Shown: positions 21,667 to 30,679 of the stretch, one piece after another | Numbering within the stretch: position 1 is the first letter of the stretch | Layout of the letters: every line of letters begins with the position of its first letter | DNA from: Natronorubrum bangense | Lineage (GTDB): Archaea; Halobacteriota; Halobacteria; Halobacteriales; Natrialbaceae | Length of the DNA: 64,000 nucleotides | Assembly: GCF_004799645.1 (NCBI RefSeq) | Contig: NZ_CP031305.1 | Coordinates: forward strand, 1,240,001 to 1,304,000 | Direction of reading: 5' to 3' | Made by a program: the position numbers and the translations under genes | Notes under the pieces: generated by a model | Databases searched by the model: none | Seen by the model: the letters and a program-made list of their open reading frames with translations, nothing else | What the model was told of the DNA's origin: nothing

Positions 21667-22791
21667 ATGAACGTTCGCGTCGGCTTGACAGTCGTCGTCG
21701 CGGTACTTCTGGTCGGGATGGGGCCGATTGCAGCCGCAAGTGGACCCACAGCCGTCGATCAGGACCAGTCAACGCCGTTTTCACTCCAGCAGGATCAGCT
21801 CGACGCGGACGAGATCCGAATGGACGTCACACTCCGGGAAAACGGGACCGCCGAGTGGACCCTCGAGTTCTGGGTTCGGCTGGACGACGAGGAGAGCACG
21901 ACGGCGTTCGAATCGCTCGAAGAGGACATTCAGAACGACCCCGACAGCCACATGCAGTCGTTCGCCGACCGGATGGACGAGACGGTCGTCGCGGCGAGCG
22001 ACACCACGGGTCGTGAGATGTCCGCCGAGGGGTACAGCGTGACCACCGAGCGCCAGTCGTTCGCACGCGAGTACGGCGTCGTCAGATACACGTTCCACTG
22101 GCACGGGTTCGGCGCCGTCGATGGCGACGAGATCCACGCGGGCGACGCCATTGAGGGCATCTACATCGACGACGGGACGCGGTTGTTGGTCGCGTGGCCG
22201 GAGGACTACGAACTGCAGTCGGCCACGCCCGACCCAGATGAGGAACGCGAGCACGCAGTGATCTGGCGCGGCGGCGAGACCGACTTCATCGCCGGAGAGC
22301 CGCAGGTCGTCATCACTGCTGGAAGCGGCCCGAACGCGACGATAATCGCGGGTGCCGCGGTCGTCGCACTCGGGCTCGGCGCCGTCGGTGTCTGGTGGTA
22401 CCGAACCCGCGATCCGACGGCGGATCGGCCGGCCGGCGGAGACGAGAATTCGGGCACTGAGTCGGGAGCTGCCCCCGCAGCCAGCGCGGAGACCGCGACC
22501 ACGACGGCCTCGAGTACGACCGACGAGTCGGCGGCCTCGAGTGGGACCGAACCCGCCGAAATGGAACTACTCAGCAACGAAGAACAGGTCCTCCGACTCG
22601 TCAGGGACAACGGCGGGCGGATGAAACAGCAAACGGTCGTCGAGGAACTCGGCTGGACCGACGCGAAAACCAGCAAGGTCGTCAGCGGACTGCGCGAGGA
22701 GGGTGACCTCGAGTCGTTCCGCCTTGGCCGCGAGAACGTGCTCTCGCTGCCCGACGCGGACGACGAAGTGACGGCGGAGACCATGGAATGA
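21667..22791 (+). CDS. Membrane-tethered winged-helix regulator (DUF7345/DUF7343-like)
   Basis: The 374 residues are laid out as a one-component transmembrane regulator. Residues 1-24 are a signal peptide. Residues about 45-215 form an extracellular beta-rich domain (DEIRMDVTLRENGTAEWTLEF is its start), and one membrane helix lies at about 225-243, ending GVWWYRTRD. A Ser/Thr/Ala-rich cytoplasmic linker follows, then a winged helix at about 300-360 (SNEEQVLRLVRDNGGRMKQQ, then a recognition helix TDAKTSKVVSGLREEG). Haloarchaea carry many such proteins. I infer that it senses an envelope signal and controls nearby genes, possibly the secreted proteins on both sides. Confidence 0.82.
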   Translation: MNVRVGLTVVVAVLLVGMGPIAAASGPTAVDQDQSTPFSLQQDQLDADEIRMDVTLRENGTAEWTLEFWVRLDDEESTTAFESLEEDIQNDPDSHMQSFADRMDETVVAASDTTGREMSAEGYSVTTERQSFAREYGVVRYTFHWHGFGAVDGDEIHAGDAIEGIYIDDGTRLLVAWPEDYELQSATPDPDEEREHAVIWRGGETDFIAGEPQVVITAGSGPNATIIAGAAVVALGLGAVGVWWYRTRDPTADRPAGGDENSGTESGAAPAASAETATTTASSTTDESAASSGTEPAEMELLSNEEQVLRLVRDNGGRMKQQTVVEELGWTDAKTSKVVSGLREEGDLESFRLGRENVLSLPDADDEVTAETME

Positions 22792-22965
22792 CAGCCACAA
22801 TACCGGTCTGCAACGGATTCAATCGGACGAGCGCCAACGGCCGGGTCAAACCGACGAAATCAACAGACAAAGGCGGATCGAAAACGGCGTTGAATCGCGT
22901 TAACGGTCGTTGAACCGGAGCCATCGTCTCGAGGATATATCACGAAACAAATACAACATCCACCA

Positions 22966-23661
22966 ATGAATCAAACCACGTCGATCACGCTGGCCGTGAT
23001 ACTCGTCGCCGCGACGATCGCGGTTCCACTCGCTGCGGCGAGTGCTGTCCCGAGTAGTAGTGTCCAATCCGAATCCGACGCGGGGAACGAATCGATCGCC
23101 CCCGGCGAGCGGTTCGCCGCCGTTGTCGGTGTCCAGAACGCCGAAGTCAACGGCGACGTCTCGGAACGGACCTTCGAAGCCAAAGTCGCGAACGCAACGT
23201 CTCCCGAAGCGAAAGCGGCCGTCGTCGCCGAACAGTTCGAAGCGAGCGAAACGCGCCAGACGGAACTCGAGGACCGACTCACGGAGTTGAACGAGTCCCG
23301 CAACGCCGGTGACCTCAGTGAGGGCCGCTATCAGGCGGAAGTCGCGACAACCGTCGCCGAGATGCAGACCGTCGAACGACAGGCTACCGCAGCTGAGACG
23401 GCTACAGCTGAACTCTCCGAAGACGTACTCGAGGAACAGGACGTCGACGTCGAGGCGATCCGTGCGCTCAGAGACCGCGCCGGCGAACACGGCGGGCCAG
23501 AGACTGCAGCGATCGCTCGCTCGGTTGCTGGCGAGGACGTCGATCGATCGACGACCGATGACCGGACACCCGCTGAATCGACTACGCCCCCCGGAGAGGA
23601 GCAGGTCGACGACCGGGACGATAGCGAGCGTGAAACCGTCGCGACGTCGGACGAGAACTGA
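22966..23661 (+). CDS. Secreted helical protein (DUF7096-like)
   Basis: The 231 residues start with a signal peptide (1-27) and continue with a conserved block APGERFAAVVGVQNAEV and a long helical region (about 75-160) with coiled-coil character and repeated ETRQTELEDRLTELNESR-like heptads. The tail is polar and disordered. This matches the haloarchaeal DUF7096 family, which is often next to the tethered winged-helix regulator, as here (175 nt downstream). I infer that it is the envelope partner or target of that regulator. No enzymatic motif is present. Confidence 0.75.
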   Translation: MNQTTSITLAVILVAATIAVPLAAASAVPSSSVQSESDAGNESIAPGERFAAVVGVQNAEVNGDVSERTFEAKVANATSPEAKAAVVAEQFEASETRQTELEDRLTELNESRNAGDLSEGRYQAEVATTVAEMQTVERQATAAETATAELSEDVLEEQDVDVEAIRALRDRAGEHGGPETAAIARSVAGEDVDRSTTDDRTPAESTTPPGEEQVDDRDDSERETVATSDEN

Positions 23662-23716
23662 ACAGCGGCCGCGATCGCACGTCCGTTTTTGCCCATTGGT
23701 ACCGTAACGCAATGAG

Positions 23717-23947
23717 ATGGTCCACGCGTATGCGACGATCGACACGGCAACTGGAACCGCCGAAGGCATCTGTCAGACCCTGCGGGATACCGACGGCGTC
23801 GTCGAAGCGCACGTCATCGCCGGCGATTTCGACGTCATGGTCGAGTTCGCAGGCGAAAACACCCAAGAGATTCTCGCGACGATCACTGAGTCCGTCCGAC
23901 CCCTCGAGGGTGTCGGGGCGACGCGAACGTACGTCTGTCTCGACTGA
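23717..23947 (+). CDS. Stand-alone Lrp/AsnC-type ligand-binding (RAM) protein
   Basis: A 76-residue protein consisting only of the alpha-beta RAM domain of Lrp/AsnC regulators: VHAYATIDTATGTAEGICQTL, then VVEAHVIAGDFDVMVEF, then a C-terminal TRTYVCLD strand. There is no DNA-binding domain. Such single-domain proteins oligomerise and bind amino acids or related ligands, and can modulate full-length Lrp proteins. The ATG at 23717 gives the normal family start. No obvious operon partner. Confidence 0.88.
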   Translation: MVHAYATIDTATGTAEGICQTLRDTDGVVEAHVIAGDFDVMVEFAGENTQEILATITESVRPLEGVGATRTYVCLD

Positions 23948-24011
23948 GCTCCCGGTCGGCACGTCCTCGAGCAGCCGCGGGTTTACATACGAAAGCGCGC
24001 CCAAACGAGCT

Positions 24012-24788
24012 ATGATCGACGACGCGATCCGCGTGCTCGCGGGTGACTGTACCGTTATTACCGACGGCGCCGACCGCACGGAGTATCGCGGTCGGGTAAC
24101 GACGATCGTCAAGCCCGACAACACCGTTCTCGTCCACGATATCGACGGCTACCAACCCGTGGCGTGGCTGACTCGAGCCGACAGCGTCTCGAGCGATCGT
24201 GCGAACGATTTCACCCTCGTCGCCAAAAAGGACACCCAGACGCTGCGGATCGCCGCCCACGACCAGGACGGCTTCGCCCACTACCCGGCGTCGGCAGCGG
24301 GCACGCCCGTCGGCGAGTGCCCGGAGTGTGGTGGCACGCTCATCCGCTCGGGTGACGTCCACTGTATCGACTGCGGGAACCGCTACGGTATCCCTGCCGA
24401 CGCAACGATCCGTGACGAACAGTGTGACTGTGACTGCGGGCTGCCGCGGATGCGCGTCGAGCGCGGCCTCGCATTCGACGTCTGCATCGATCGGAGCTGT
24501 GAGTCACTCGACGACGCGGTCCGCGAAGCGTTCGACCGCGAGTGGGACTGCCCGGAGCCGGGCTGTGACGGCGACCTGCGAATCCTCCGGCGTGGCGGGC
24601 TCATCGCGGGCTGCGAGCACTACCCCGAGTGCGATACCGGGTTCGCGATCCCTGCCGGCATCGTCACCGGCGACTGCGGCTGTGGGCTCCCCACCTTCGA
24701 AACGAAAAGCGGCACCCGCTGTCTCGATGCGACCTGCGAGCGAGCGCTCGAGGGGACACTCGAGGCCGAGTCCGCGGCAGACGACTGA
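24012..24788 (+). CDS. NucS N-terminal-like domain fused to topoisomerase-type zinc ribbons
   Basis: The 258-residue protein has two parts. Residues 1-95 resemble the DNA-binding N-terminal domain of the mismatch endonuclease NucS (EYRGRVTTIVKPDNTVLVHD, then GYQPVAWL). From residue 100 there are four cysteine clusters: CPECGG/CIDCG, CDCDCG/CIDRSC, CPEPGCDG/CEHYPEC and CGCG/CLDATC, like the C4 zinc fingers at the end of topoisomerase I. The NucS nuclease domain is absent. A nucleic-acid-binding role is likely; catalysis is not supported. It precedes endA by 92 nt on the same strand. Confidence 0.82.
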   Translation: MIDDAIRVLAGDCTVITDGADRTEYRGRVTTIVKPDNTVLVHDIDGYQPVAWLTRADSVSSDRANDFTLVAKKDTQTLRIAAHDQDGFAHYPASAAGTPVGECPECGGTLIRSGDVHCIDCGNRYGIPADATIRDEQCDCDCGLPRMRVERGLAFDVCIDRSCESLDDAVREAFDREWDCPEPGCDGDLRILRRGGLIAGCEHYPECDTGFAIPAGIVTGDCGCGLPTFETKSGTRCLDATCERALEGTLEAESAADD

Positions 24789-24880
24789 CGACCCATACAG
24801 CTGATCCAGAAATCCGCGAGTCCCAAACCGACTGGGAATCGATCCGCAGCCACTTAGTCACGGCCGGCCAACGCCCGGGT

Positions 24881-25933
24881 ATGACACTCGAGGGGCGGTT
24901 CGACGAAGCGGTGGGCGTCATCCGCGTGGGCGGGGACGCACGCCAGCGCTATCACGATTCGCGGGGGTATGGCTATCCACTCGAGGGCAACGAGATCGCA
25001 CTGGCACCCGTCGAGGCGGCCCACCTGCTCTATCGGGGCGACCTCGGCGCGGTCGTCACCGAGTCGGGCGAGCGACTCGAGTTCCGGTCGTTTATGGCCC
25101 GCGAACCCGGCGCAAAGTTCGGCGTCAGATTCCTCGTCTACGCCGATCTGCGAGAGCGCGGCTTCTATCTCTCGCCGGCCCGCGAGCCGTGGGTCGACCC
25201 GCCGGACGGGGAGGTGGATTTCGCGGTGTTCCCACGCGGGAAAGGCCCCGGCGACGGCGAGATCGAGTACGCCCTGCGCGTGCTCGGCGAGCGAACCGAC
25301 GTGCCGTCGGCCGAACTCGAGGCCGGCGTGCTCGCAATCGTCGACGAAGAGAGCGAGATTACCTACTTTGAGGTCTCGGAGCGCGATCCTTCGGGTTCGT
25401 CGACGGCGGCACTACCCGAGGGCTGTGACGCGGACTTACTCGAGGACCGGGTCGTCGTCTGGGAGCCACCGCTCGAACTCTACGAACGCGGCTTCTACGG
25501 CCAGCCACTCGAGGGCCGGGAGTACGACGAGCCGACGCTGCAGTGTTCGCTGCTCGAGGCGGCGTCGCTCGCCGAACGCGGCGTGATCGACCTCAAGCCG
25601 GAGACGGTCCGAAAGCGGGGCCGCGAGGTCGAAGGCGAACGGTTCGTCCGCCGGCTTGCGGTCTACACCGCCCTGCGCGAGCGCGACGTCGTCCCCAAGA
25701 CGGGCTACAAGTTCGGCGCGGACTTCCGAACGTACGCCGACGTCGAGTCCGTCGAGAACCTCGGCCACTCCGAGTTGCTGATCCGGGTCCATCCCGCCGA
25801 TCACGTTTTCGAGCCGCGCGACCTCGCCCTCGACGTGCGCCTGGCCCACGGCGTGCGCAAGACGATGGTGTTTGCACTCGTTTCCGACGACGGCACGATC
25901 GACTGGTGGTCGATCGAGCGGCTGACGCCCTGA
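24881..25933 (+). CDS. endA: tRNA-splicing endonuclease
   Basis: The enzyme cuts bulge-helix-bulge structures in intron-containing pre-tRNAs and in pre-16S/23S processing stems. The 350 residues are a tandem duplication: an inactive N-terminal repeat and an active C-terminal repeat. The catalytic residues are visible in TYADV (Tyr), LIRVHPADH (His) and AHGVRKTMVFA (Lys). The length matches the haloarchaeal homodimer type. The ATG at 24881 gives MTLEGRFDEAVGVIRVGG; longer upstream frames overlap the previous gene. It acts on the rRNA processing stems at 1236/4260. Confidence 0.95.
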   Translation: MTLEGRFDEAVGVIRVGGDARQRYHDSRGYGYPLEGNEIALAPVEAAHLLYRGDLGAVVTESGERLEFRSFMAREPGAKFGVRFLVYADLRERGFYLSPAREPWVDPPDGEVDFAVFPRGKGPGDGEIEYALRVLGERTDVPSAELEAGVLAIVDEESEITYFEVSERDPSGSSTAALPEGCDADLLEDRVVVWEPPLELYERGFYGQPLEGREYDEPTLQCSLLEAASLAERGVIDLKPETVRKRGREVEGERFVRRLAVYTALRERDVVPKTGYKFGADFRTYADVESVENLGHSELLIRVHPADHVFEPRDLALDVRLAHGVRKTMVFALVSDDGTIDWWSIERLTP

Positions 25934-25985
25934 CGACCCCCGTACTACCGTCGGATCGGCTTCGTCCCGCTCCCTCGTGAACGGA

Positions 25986-25995
25986 ATTATATAAG
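25986..25995 (+). promoter_or_regulatory. TATA box of the CetZ-like gene
   Basis: ATTATATAAG lies 24-33 nt before the ATG at 26019, the strongest TATA match near this gene and consistent with a leaderless start. Confidence 0.6.
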
Positions 25996-26018
25996 TCTCC
26001 ACGGACGAGGGTTCCAGC

Positions 26019-27164
26019 ATGCAACTCGAGGTAGTCGGACTCGGCGGCGCGGGCTGTCGGCTCGCCGACGCGATTCGGGCCGCAGCGCCGGCAGACCATG
26101 CGTTTCTCACTGACGTCTTTGCCTTCGATACGGACGAGTCGACCCTTCAGGGAACCGTGATTCCGGAATCACACCGTGCCCAGTACGGCCAGGGAACCGC
26201 CCTCGAAGGGTCGAATGGGCTCGACAGTGATCTCGAGCCGGGCTTCGAGGCTGGCCAAGCGGTCGTCGACGACCTCCTCGCGGTACGCGAACGAAGCGGG
26301 TCGACGGCGGCGGATGCGATTCTCGTCACGGTCGGCCTCGGCGGCACGACCGGCGGGCCGACGGCACCCGCACTTGTCGCCGCACTCCAGCGGACTGTCG
26401 ACGCGCCGGTGTACGTCCTCGCGACGCTACCGGCCGATCAGGAGTTCGATCCCGACGCCGGAGCGGCCGACCGTGGGCCACATTCGGGAGTGACGACGAG
26501 AGCTGAAACCGACGAGCCACCGCGGCCAGCCGCGGCGTCACACGCGGTTCGGACGCTCGAGACCCTCGACGGACTCGCGAGCGCAATCGTGCTGTTCGAC
26601 AACGAGACGTGGCTTCGTCCCGGCGAGACGATCGCTGACGCACGCGATCGGTGTAACCGCGAGCTGGCGACTCGAGTTGCAGCCATCTTCGCCGGCAGTG
26701 ACACGAACGGCGCCGTCGCCCAGAACGTCGTTGACGCGAGCGACATCGATCGAACTCTCGGCAGCGAGTCGGCCATCGTCAGCCTCGGCTACGGCGAGCA
26801 GACGGTCGAGACGACCAGTTCGCGGTTCGGGCTTGGCCTCCTGTCGACTGATCGGGACGTCGAGACGAGTGAGGCCGTCAGCGCCGTCGAAACCGTCGTC
26901 AGAAAAGGGGTTCACGGAAAGCTCTCCCTCGAGTGCGAGCCCGAAACGGCAGCGCGGGGGCTGCTGATCGTCGGTGGACCACCGGCCTGGCTCAACCGAC
27001 AGGCGATCGCAGAGAGCCGGCGGATGCTCCAGTCGACTGTCGGCGGCAACGGTGTCCTGGGTGGTGACGCGCCACGATCCGACGGTGAGACCGTCTTCGC
27101 AGCGGTCGTGCTGGCTGGCGTCGAATCGGCTCGAGTTGACGGATTGCGGGCGATGGTCGACTGA
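26019..27164 (+). CDS. Divergent CetZ/FtsZ-like tubulin-superfamily protein
   Basis: A 381-residue protein of the tubulin/FtsZ superfamily. The nucleotide-binding fold starts VVGLGGAGCRLADAIR (1-16), and the tubulin signature loop appears as VGLGGTTGGPT near residue 108-118 instead of the usual GGGTGxG. A second block, NETWLRPGETIADARDRCNRELA, corresponds to the core helix. CetZ proteins control haloarchaeal cell shape; noncanonical members exist with unknown roles. The altered loop and a weak T7 region suggest a noncanonical member. It is followed 46 nt later by the convergent beta-propeller gene. Confidence 0.8.
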   Translation: MQLEVVGLGGAGCRLADAIRAAAPADHAFLTDVFAFDTDESTLQGTVIPESHRAQYGQGTALEGSNGLDSDLEPGFEAGQAVVDDLLAVRERSGSTAADAILVTVGLGGTTGGPTAPALVAALQRTVDAPVYVLATLPADQEFDPDAGAADRGPHSGVTTRAETDEPPRPAAASHAVRTLETLDGLASAIVLFDNETWLRPGETIADARDRCNRELATRVAAIFAGSDTNGAVAQNVVDASDIDRTLGSESAIVSLGYGEQTVETTSSRFGLGLLSTDRDVETSEAVSAVETVVRKGVHGKLSLECEPETAARGLLIVGGPPAWLNRQAIAESRRMLQSTVGGNGVLGGDAPRSDGETVFAAVVLAGVESARVDGLRAMVD

Positions 27165-27210
27165 GACTGCCAGCTTACCTGACAGACGTCTGTGTGAAAG
27201 ACGGTTCGAG

Positions 27211-28893
27211 TCACTCCGTCGACTCGTCAGTCGTCGCTCGACGACGGAGCCACTCGAGCGTGAGTCCGCCACCGACGAGTCCAGCGCCGGTGGTGAAGCC
27301 GGGGACGCTATCGTTTTCATCTGTGGTGCCGGCTGACTCGCTCTGGTTCGCGGTCCCGGTCGATTCACTCTCGTTGGCAGCTTCCGTTTCGGAGCTATTT
27401 TCCGGATCGTCCGTTCCGAGGTCTGCGTCCGTTTCGTCGCTGTCACGGTCGGCTTCGCTATCGCGTTCGTCTACCGACGTTTCGTCGGCGGTTTCATCTT
27501 CCGTCTCACCGTCTTGTGATTCATCAGCGGTGCTCGCATCGGAATCAGTCTCTCCGTCGGCGACAGCGTCGGACGATCGAACGGCGATGAGTCTCTCGGC
27601 GTTGAGATAGAGGGCGTCTTCACTAACGACGTATGGGAACTCATCACCGGCGATGTCGAAGCCCTCGAGATCCGTGTAGGGGATCGCCCATCGCTTAGAG
27701 CCGTCGGTCAGATCGACCCCGATGATCGCCGGTTCTGTTCCGAACACTTCAAGAGCCGATGATTCGGTTCCGGACCCGTCGATGACCGCCTCTTGCTCGT
27801 CGTCAGACATCGAGGGTGGATGGTAGGAGACGATGGCTGTGTCACCAGCGATTGCTGGCCACTGAAAGAGTTGGAGTTCGGAGAGATACTCGTACGTCCA
27901 CCGGAACTCGTCGCGCTCGTTGTCCCACGCCTTGAGGTGTCGTCCATCTTCAGTGATGACGATCCGCACCGCATCCGATGTTGCGAAGGCATTAGATTCC
28001 GTGAACGGATCCGCGAACTCCTGACGTCTCGAGGGACCAACGTCCTCCGGTTCATCTTCGTATGCCGTCTGATACGCCTCGCCGGCCATGTGGCCCGCTT
28101 CGAAGCGGTCCACGTAGACGCCATCCGCTGTCGGGAGAACGAGATTGCCACCCGTTTGCAGATCCGTCGTCCACAACGTGTCGCCCGAGGCGGCATCAAG
28201 GGCGACGAATCCCGACGGCGAGATGGGGGCGTAAACGGCGCCATTAGCGACGGCGACGGGGTCCGCCGCAAACGAACGGACCGCTGTGGCGTCGTCTTCG
28301 GTCTCGTCGTAGACGCCGAGTTCAATGGTGTCGTGCTGCCAGACAGTCGATCCATCGGTAGCGTCGACCGCGTAGAGCGATCCGCCGGCGACGACGTAAA
28401 CCATCTCGTCTGCAACCGTCGGACTCGCTACTGACTCGCTCTCATCGAACGGCATCTCCCACAGCACGTCGCCGGTGGCGCCGTCGAGTGCGGTCAACTG
28501 ATCCCCGGCGACGTACACCGCTCCGTCGGCGACTGCAGGGGTCCCCGTGGCGTTGCCCTCGGCGTGTTTCCACTCGCGGTTGCCGTCAATCGCGTCGAGT
28601 GCGTGGACCTCCCCGTCGTCGGTCCGCACGTAGACCAAGTCGTCGACGGCGGCGAGCGCACCGGTTCGTTCGTACTCCCAGGCGATCGTCTCCAGTTGTG
28701 GGAACGCGTCAGTCTCGACGTGTGCGGTATTCGCTGGCGTTCCCCGATGGGACGACCAGCCGTTCGCATCCATCGGTGCTGGTGGACAGGGACACTGCTC
28801 GTCGGCACTGCTCGTCCCAACCGTGGTGAGTACCCCGCCCGTCAGCGCTGCTGCCCCGATGGCCAGCATCGATCGTCTGGTACGTTCGACCAT
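27211..28893 (-). CDS. Tat-exported PQQ-like beta-propeller protein with PGF-CTERM anchor
   Basis: The 560 residues begin with a twin-arginine signal (RTRRSMLAIGAAALTGG) and a spacer. A beta-propeller of PQQ/WD-like blades (about 50-430) carries repeated motifs such as LDAIDGNREWKH, LDGATGDVLWEM and VDATDGSTVWQH. An acidic Ser/Thr/Glu-rich stalk covers about 445-530. The C terminus, VPGFTTGAGLVGGGL plus RRR, fits a PGF-CTERM archaeosortase signal. It is therefore predicted as a folded, lipid-anchored surface protein. It could bind a redox cofactor or act as scaffold; the catalytic residues of quinoprotein dehydrogenases are not evident. ATG 28893 is preferred to GTG 28899. Confidence 0.82.
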   Translation of the reverse strand: MVERTRRSMLAIGAAALTGGVLTTVGTSSADEQCPCPPAPMDANGWSSHRGTPANTAHVETDAFPQLETIAWEYERTGALAAVDDLVYVRTDDGEVHALDAIDGNREWKHAEGNATGTPAVADGAVYVAGDQLTALDGATGDVLWEMPFDESESVASPTVADEMVYVVAGGSLYAVDATDGSTVWQHDTIELGVYDETEDDATAVRSFAADPVAVANGAVYAPISPSGFVALDAASGDTLWTTDLQTGGNLVLPTADGVYVDRFEAGHMAGEAYQTAYEDEPEDVGPSRRQEFADPFTESNAFATSDAVRIVITEDGRHLKAWDNERDEFRWTYEYLSELQLFQWPAIAGDTAIVSYHPPSMSDDEQEAVIDGSGTESSALEVFGTEPAIIGVDLTDGSKRWAIPYTDLEGFDIAGDEFPYVVSEDALYLNAERLIAVRSSDAVADGETDSDASTADESQDGETEDETADETSVDERDSEADRDSDETDADLGTDDPENSSETEAANESESTGTANQSESAGTTDENDSVPGFTTGAGLVGGGLTLEWLRRRATTDESTE

Positions 28894-29086
28894 ATGCACC
28901 CTGTCACTGGACGATAATATTCTTATGTGCGTACTATCTCGATTTCGTCTGCACGAACAGTTACGATAACGGAGCGTTCAGTCGAGCGGGAGACTGCTAT
29001 AGTAACAACTGCAACTATAATTCCGAGTCGGGCTACCACAACGAAGCCGAAGCCTTTTGCGCGCTGGCGCGCCAAGGCAGTCAGTA

Positions 29087-30667
29087 ATGACTGGAGACGA
29101 TCCACTCGAGGAGTCAGCGCAAGGGGAACCGTTGCCCGACGGCGGGGCCGCAGGTGCAGATGATGTCGCGCTCGACCCCTGGGGCTCTTCGAGCGTCTCC
29201 GACTACCGCAAACTGTTCGAGGAGTTCGGCATCGAAGAGTTCGACGAGGTGCTCGAGGAGGTGCCGAACCCCCACTACCTGATGCGTCGGGGTGTGATCT
29301 TCGGCCATCGAGATTATCGGCCGGTCGCACGGGCGCTCCAGAACGACGAGCCCGCAGCGGTCCTCTCGGGCTTTATGCCGACGGGCGACCCCCACATCGG
29401 CCACAAACTCGTCTTCGACGAGATCATCTGGCATCAACAGCAGGGCGCCGACGCCTACGCGCTGATCGCCGACCTCGAGGCCAACTCCGCCCGCGGGATG
29501 AGTTGGGACGAGATCGACGAGCACGCGCGCAACTATCTCCTCTCGCTGTTGGCACTCGGCTTCGACCCCGAAGCAGGTGAGCTCTACCGACAGTCGGCAC
29601 ACCGCGAGGTGCAAGACCTCGCCTTCGACCTCGGCGCCGAAGCCAACTTCTCGGAGCTACAGGCGATCTACGGCTTCGACGGCGAGACAGACGTCTCACA
29701 TATGCAGTCGGTCGTCACCCAGATGGCCGACATCCTCTACCCGCAACTCGAGGAGCCAAAGCCGACCGTCATCCCCGTCGGTCCGGACCAAGATCCCCAC
29801 GTTCGGCTGGCTCGAGATCTCGCCGAACGGATGCGGTTTTTCAAGGTCTCGGAGGCCTACGCCAGCTTCGAGCTCGAACCCGTCGAACGCGACCTCGTCG
29901 CGGAGTTCTACGAACGACTCGACCCGGCCGAGTTCGACGACGATACGCTGCGCTGTGTGCACGTCGCTGAGGCGCTCGAGGAGGCGCCGCTGTCGGAACT
30001 CGGCGTCGCCGCGGACATCCTGCGTTCAGTGTTGACGAAGCTGAACGAGGCCGGGATGGAGCCGATTCGGCCACGGACGCGGTTTTCCGACCGCCGAGCG
30101 ACTGAGAAAGCGTTCGACGCGCTCATCGACGCCATCGAGGGCGAAAAACGCGTCTACGAGAACCACGTCGACGCGTTCGAGATCGACCGCGACGAGGCCG
30201 AAGAACTCGCCCGACAGGTCGAAGTCGACACCGGCGGCTACGGCTTCCGCCCGCCGTCGTCGATCTACCACCGATTCATGACCGGGCTGACCGGCGGCAA
30301 GATGTCCTCCTCGATTCCGGCGAGCCACATCTCCCTGCTCGACGACCCCGAGGACGGCTACAACAAGGTGAAATCGGCGACGACGGGCGGTCGTGAGACG
30401 GCAGAGGAACAGCGCCAAAAAGGCGGGAAAGCCGACGAGTGTCCCGTCTACGAACTGTACGCCTATCTGCTGTCCGGCGACGACGACGAGTTCGCCAAGC
30501 GTGTCTACGACGAGTGTGTCGGCGGCGAACGACTCTGTGGCGACTGCAAGGAGCAAGCGGCGCAGCTAATGCGGGAGTTCCTCGAGGATCACCAGGAGAA
30601 ACGCGACGAGGTCGAGGAGTTACTCGAGGCAGCCGAGATCGAACTCGAGTCGCCGCGGCGGCGATAA
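29087..30667 (+). CDS. trpS: Tryptophanyl-tRNA synthetase
   Basis: A class I aminoacyl-tRNA synthetase that charges tRNA-Trp. The 526 residues include the HIGH-type signature PTGDPHIGH and the KMSKS-type motif GGKMSSS. The archaeal/eukaryotic-type insert GPDQDPHVRLARDLAERM is present, and the C-terminal region ends in an acidic helix. A non-conserved acidic extension of about 35 residues precedes the catalytic domain. The ATG at 29087 is supported because upstream frame positions are in non-coding sequence. In haloarchaea trpS is often close to endA, whose product splices pre-tRNA-Trp. Confidence 0.95.
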   Translation: MTGDDPLEESAQGEPLPDGGAAGADDVALDPWGSSSVSDYRKLFEEFGIEEFDEVLEEVPNPHYLMRRGVIFGHRDYRPVARALQNDEPAAVLSGFMPTGDPHIGHKLVFDEIIWHQQQGADAYALIADLEANSARGMSWDEIDEHARNYLLSLLALGFDPEAGELYRQSAHREVQDLAFDLGAEANFSELQAIYGFDGETDVSHMQSVVTQMADILYPQLEEPKPTVIPVGPDQDPHVRLARDLAERMRFFKVSEAYASFELEPVERDLVAEFYERLDPAEFDDDTLRCVHVAEALEEAPLSELGVAADILRSVLTKLNEAGMEPIRPRTRFSDRRATEKAFDALIDAIEGEKRVYENHVDAFEIDRDEAEELARQVEVDTGGYGFRPPSSIYHRFMTGLTGGKMSSSIPASHISLLDDPEDGYNKVKSATTGGRETAEEQRQKGGKADECPVYELYAYLLSGDDDEFAKRVYDECVGGERLCGDCKEQAAQLMREFLEDHQEKRDEVEELLEAAEIELESPRRR

Positions 30668-30679
30668 CACGAGCGGCTG

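Noticed and set aside
28488-28917. Plus-strand frames over the beta-propeller gene
   Set aside because: They are antisense shadows; the minus frame carries the Tat signal, blades and PGF motif.
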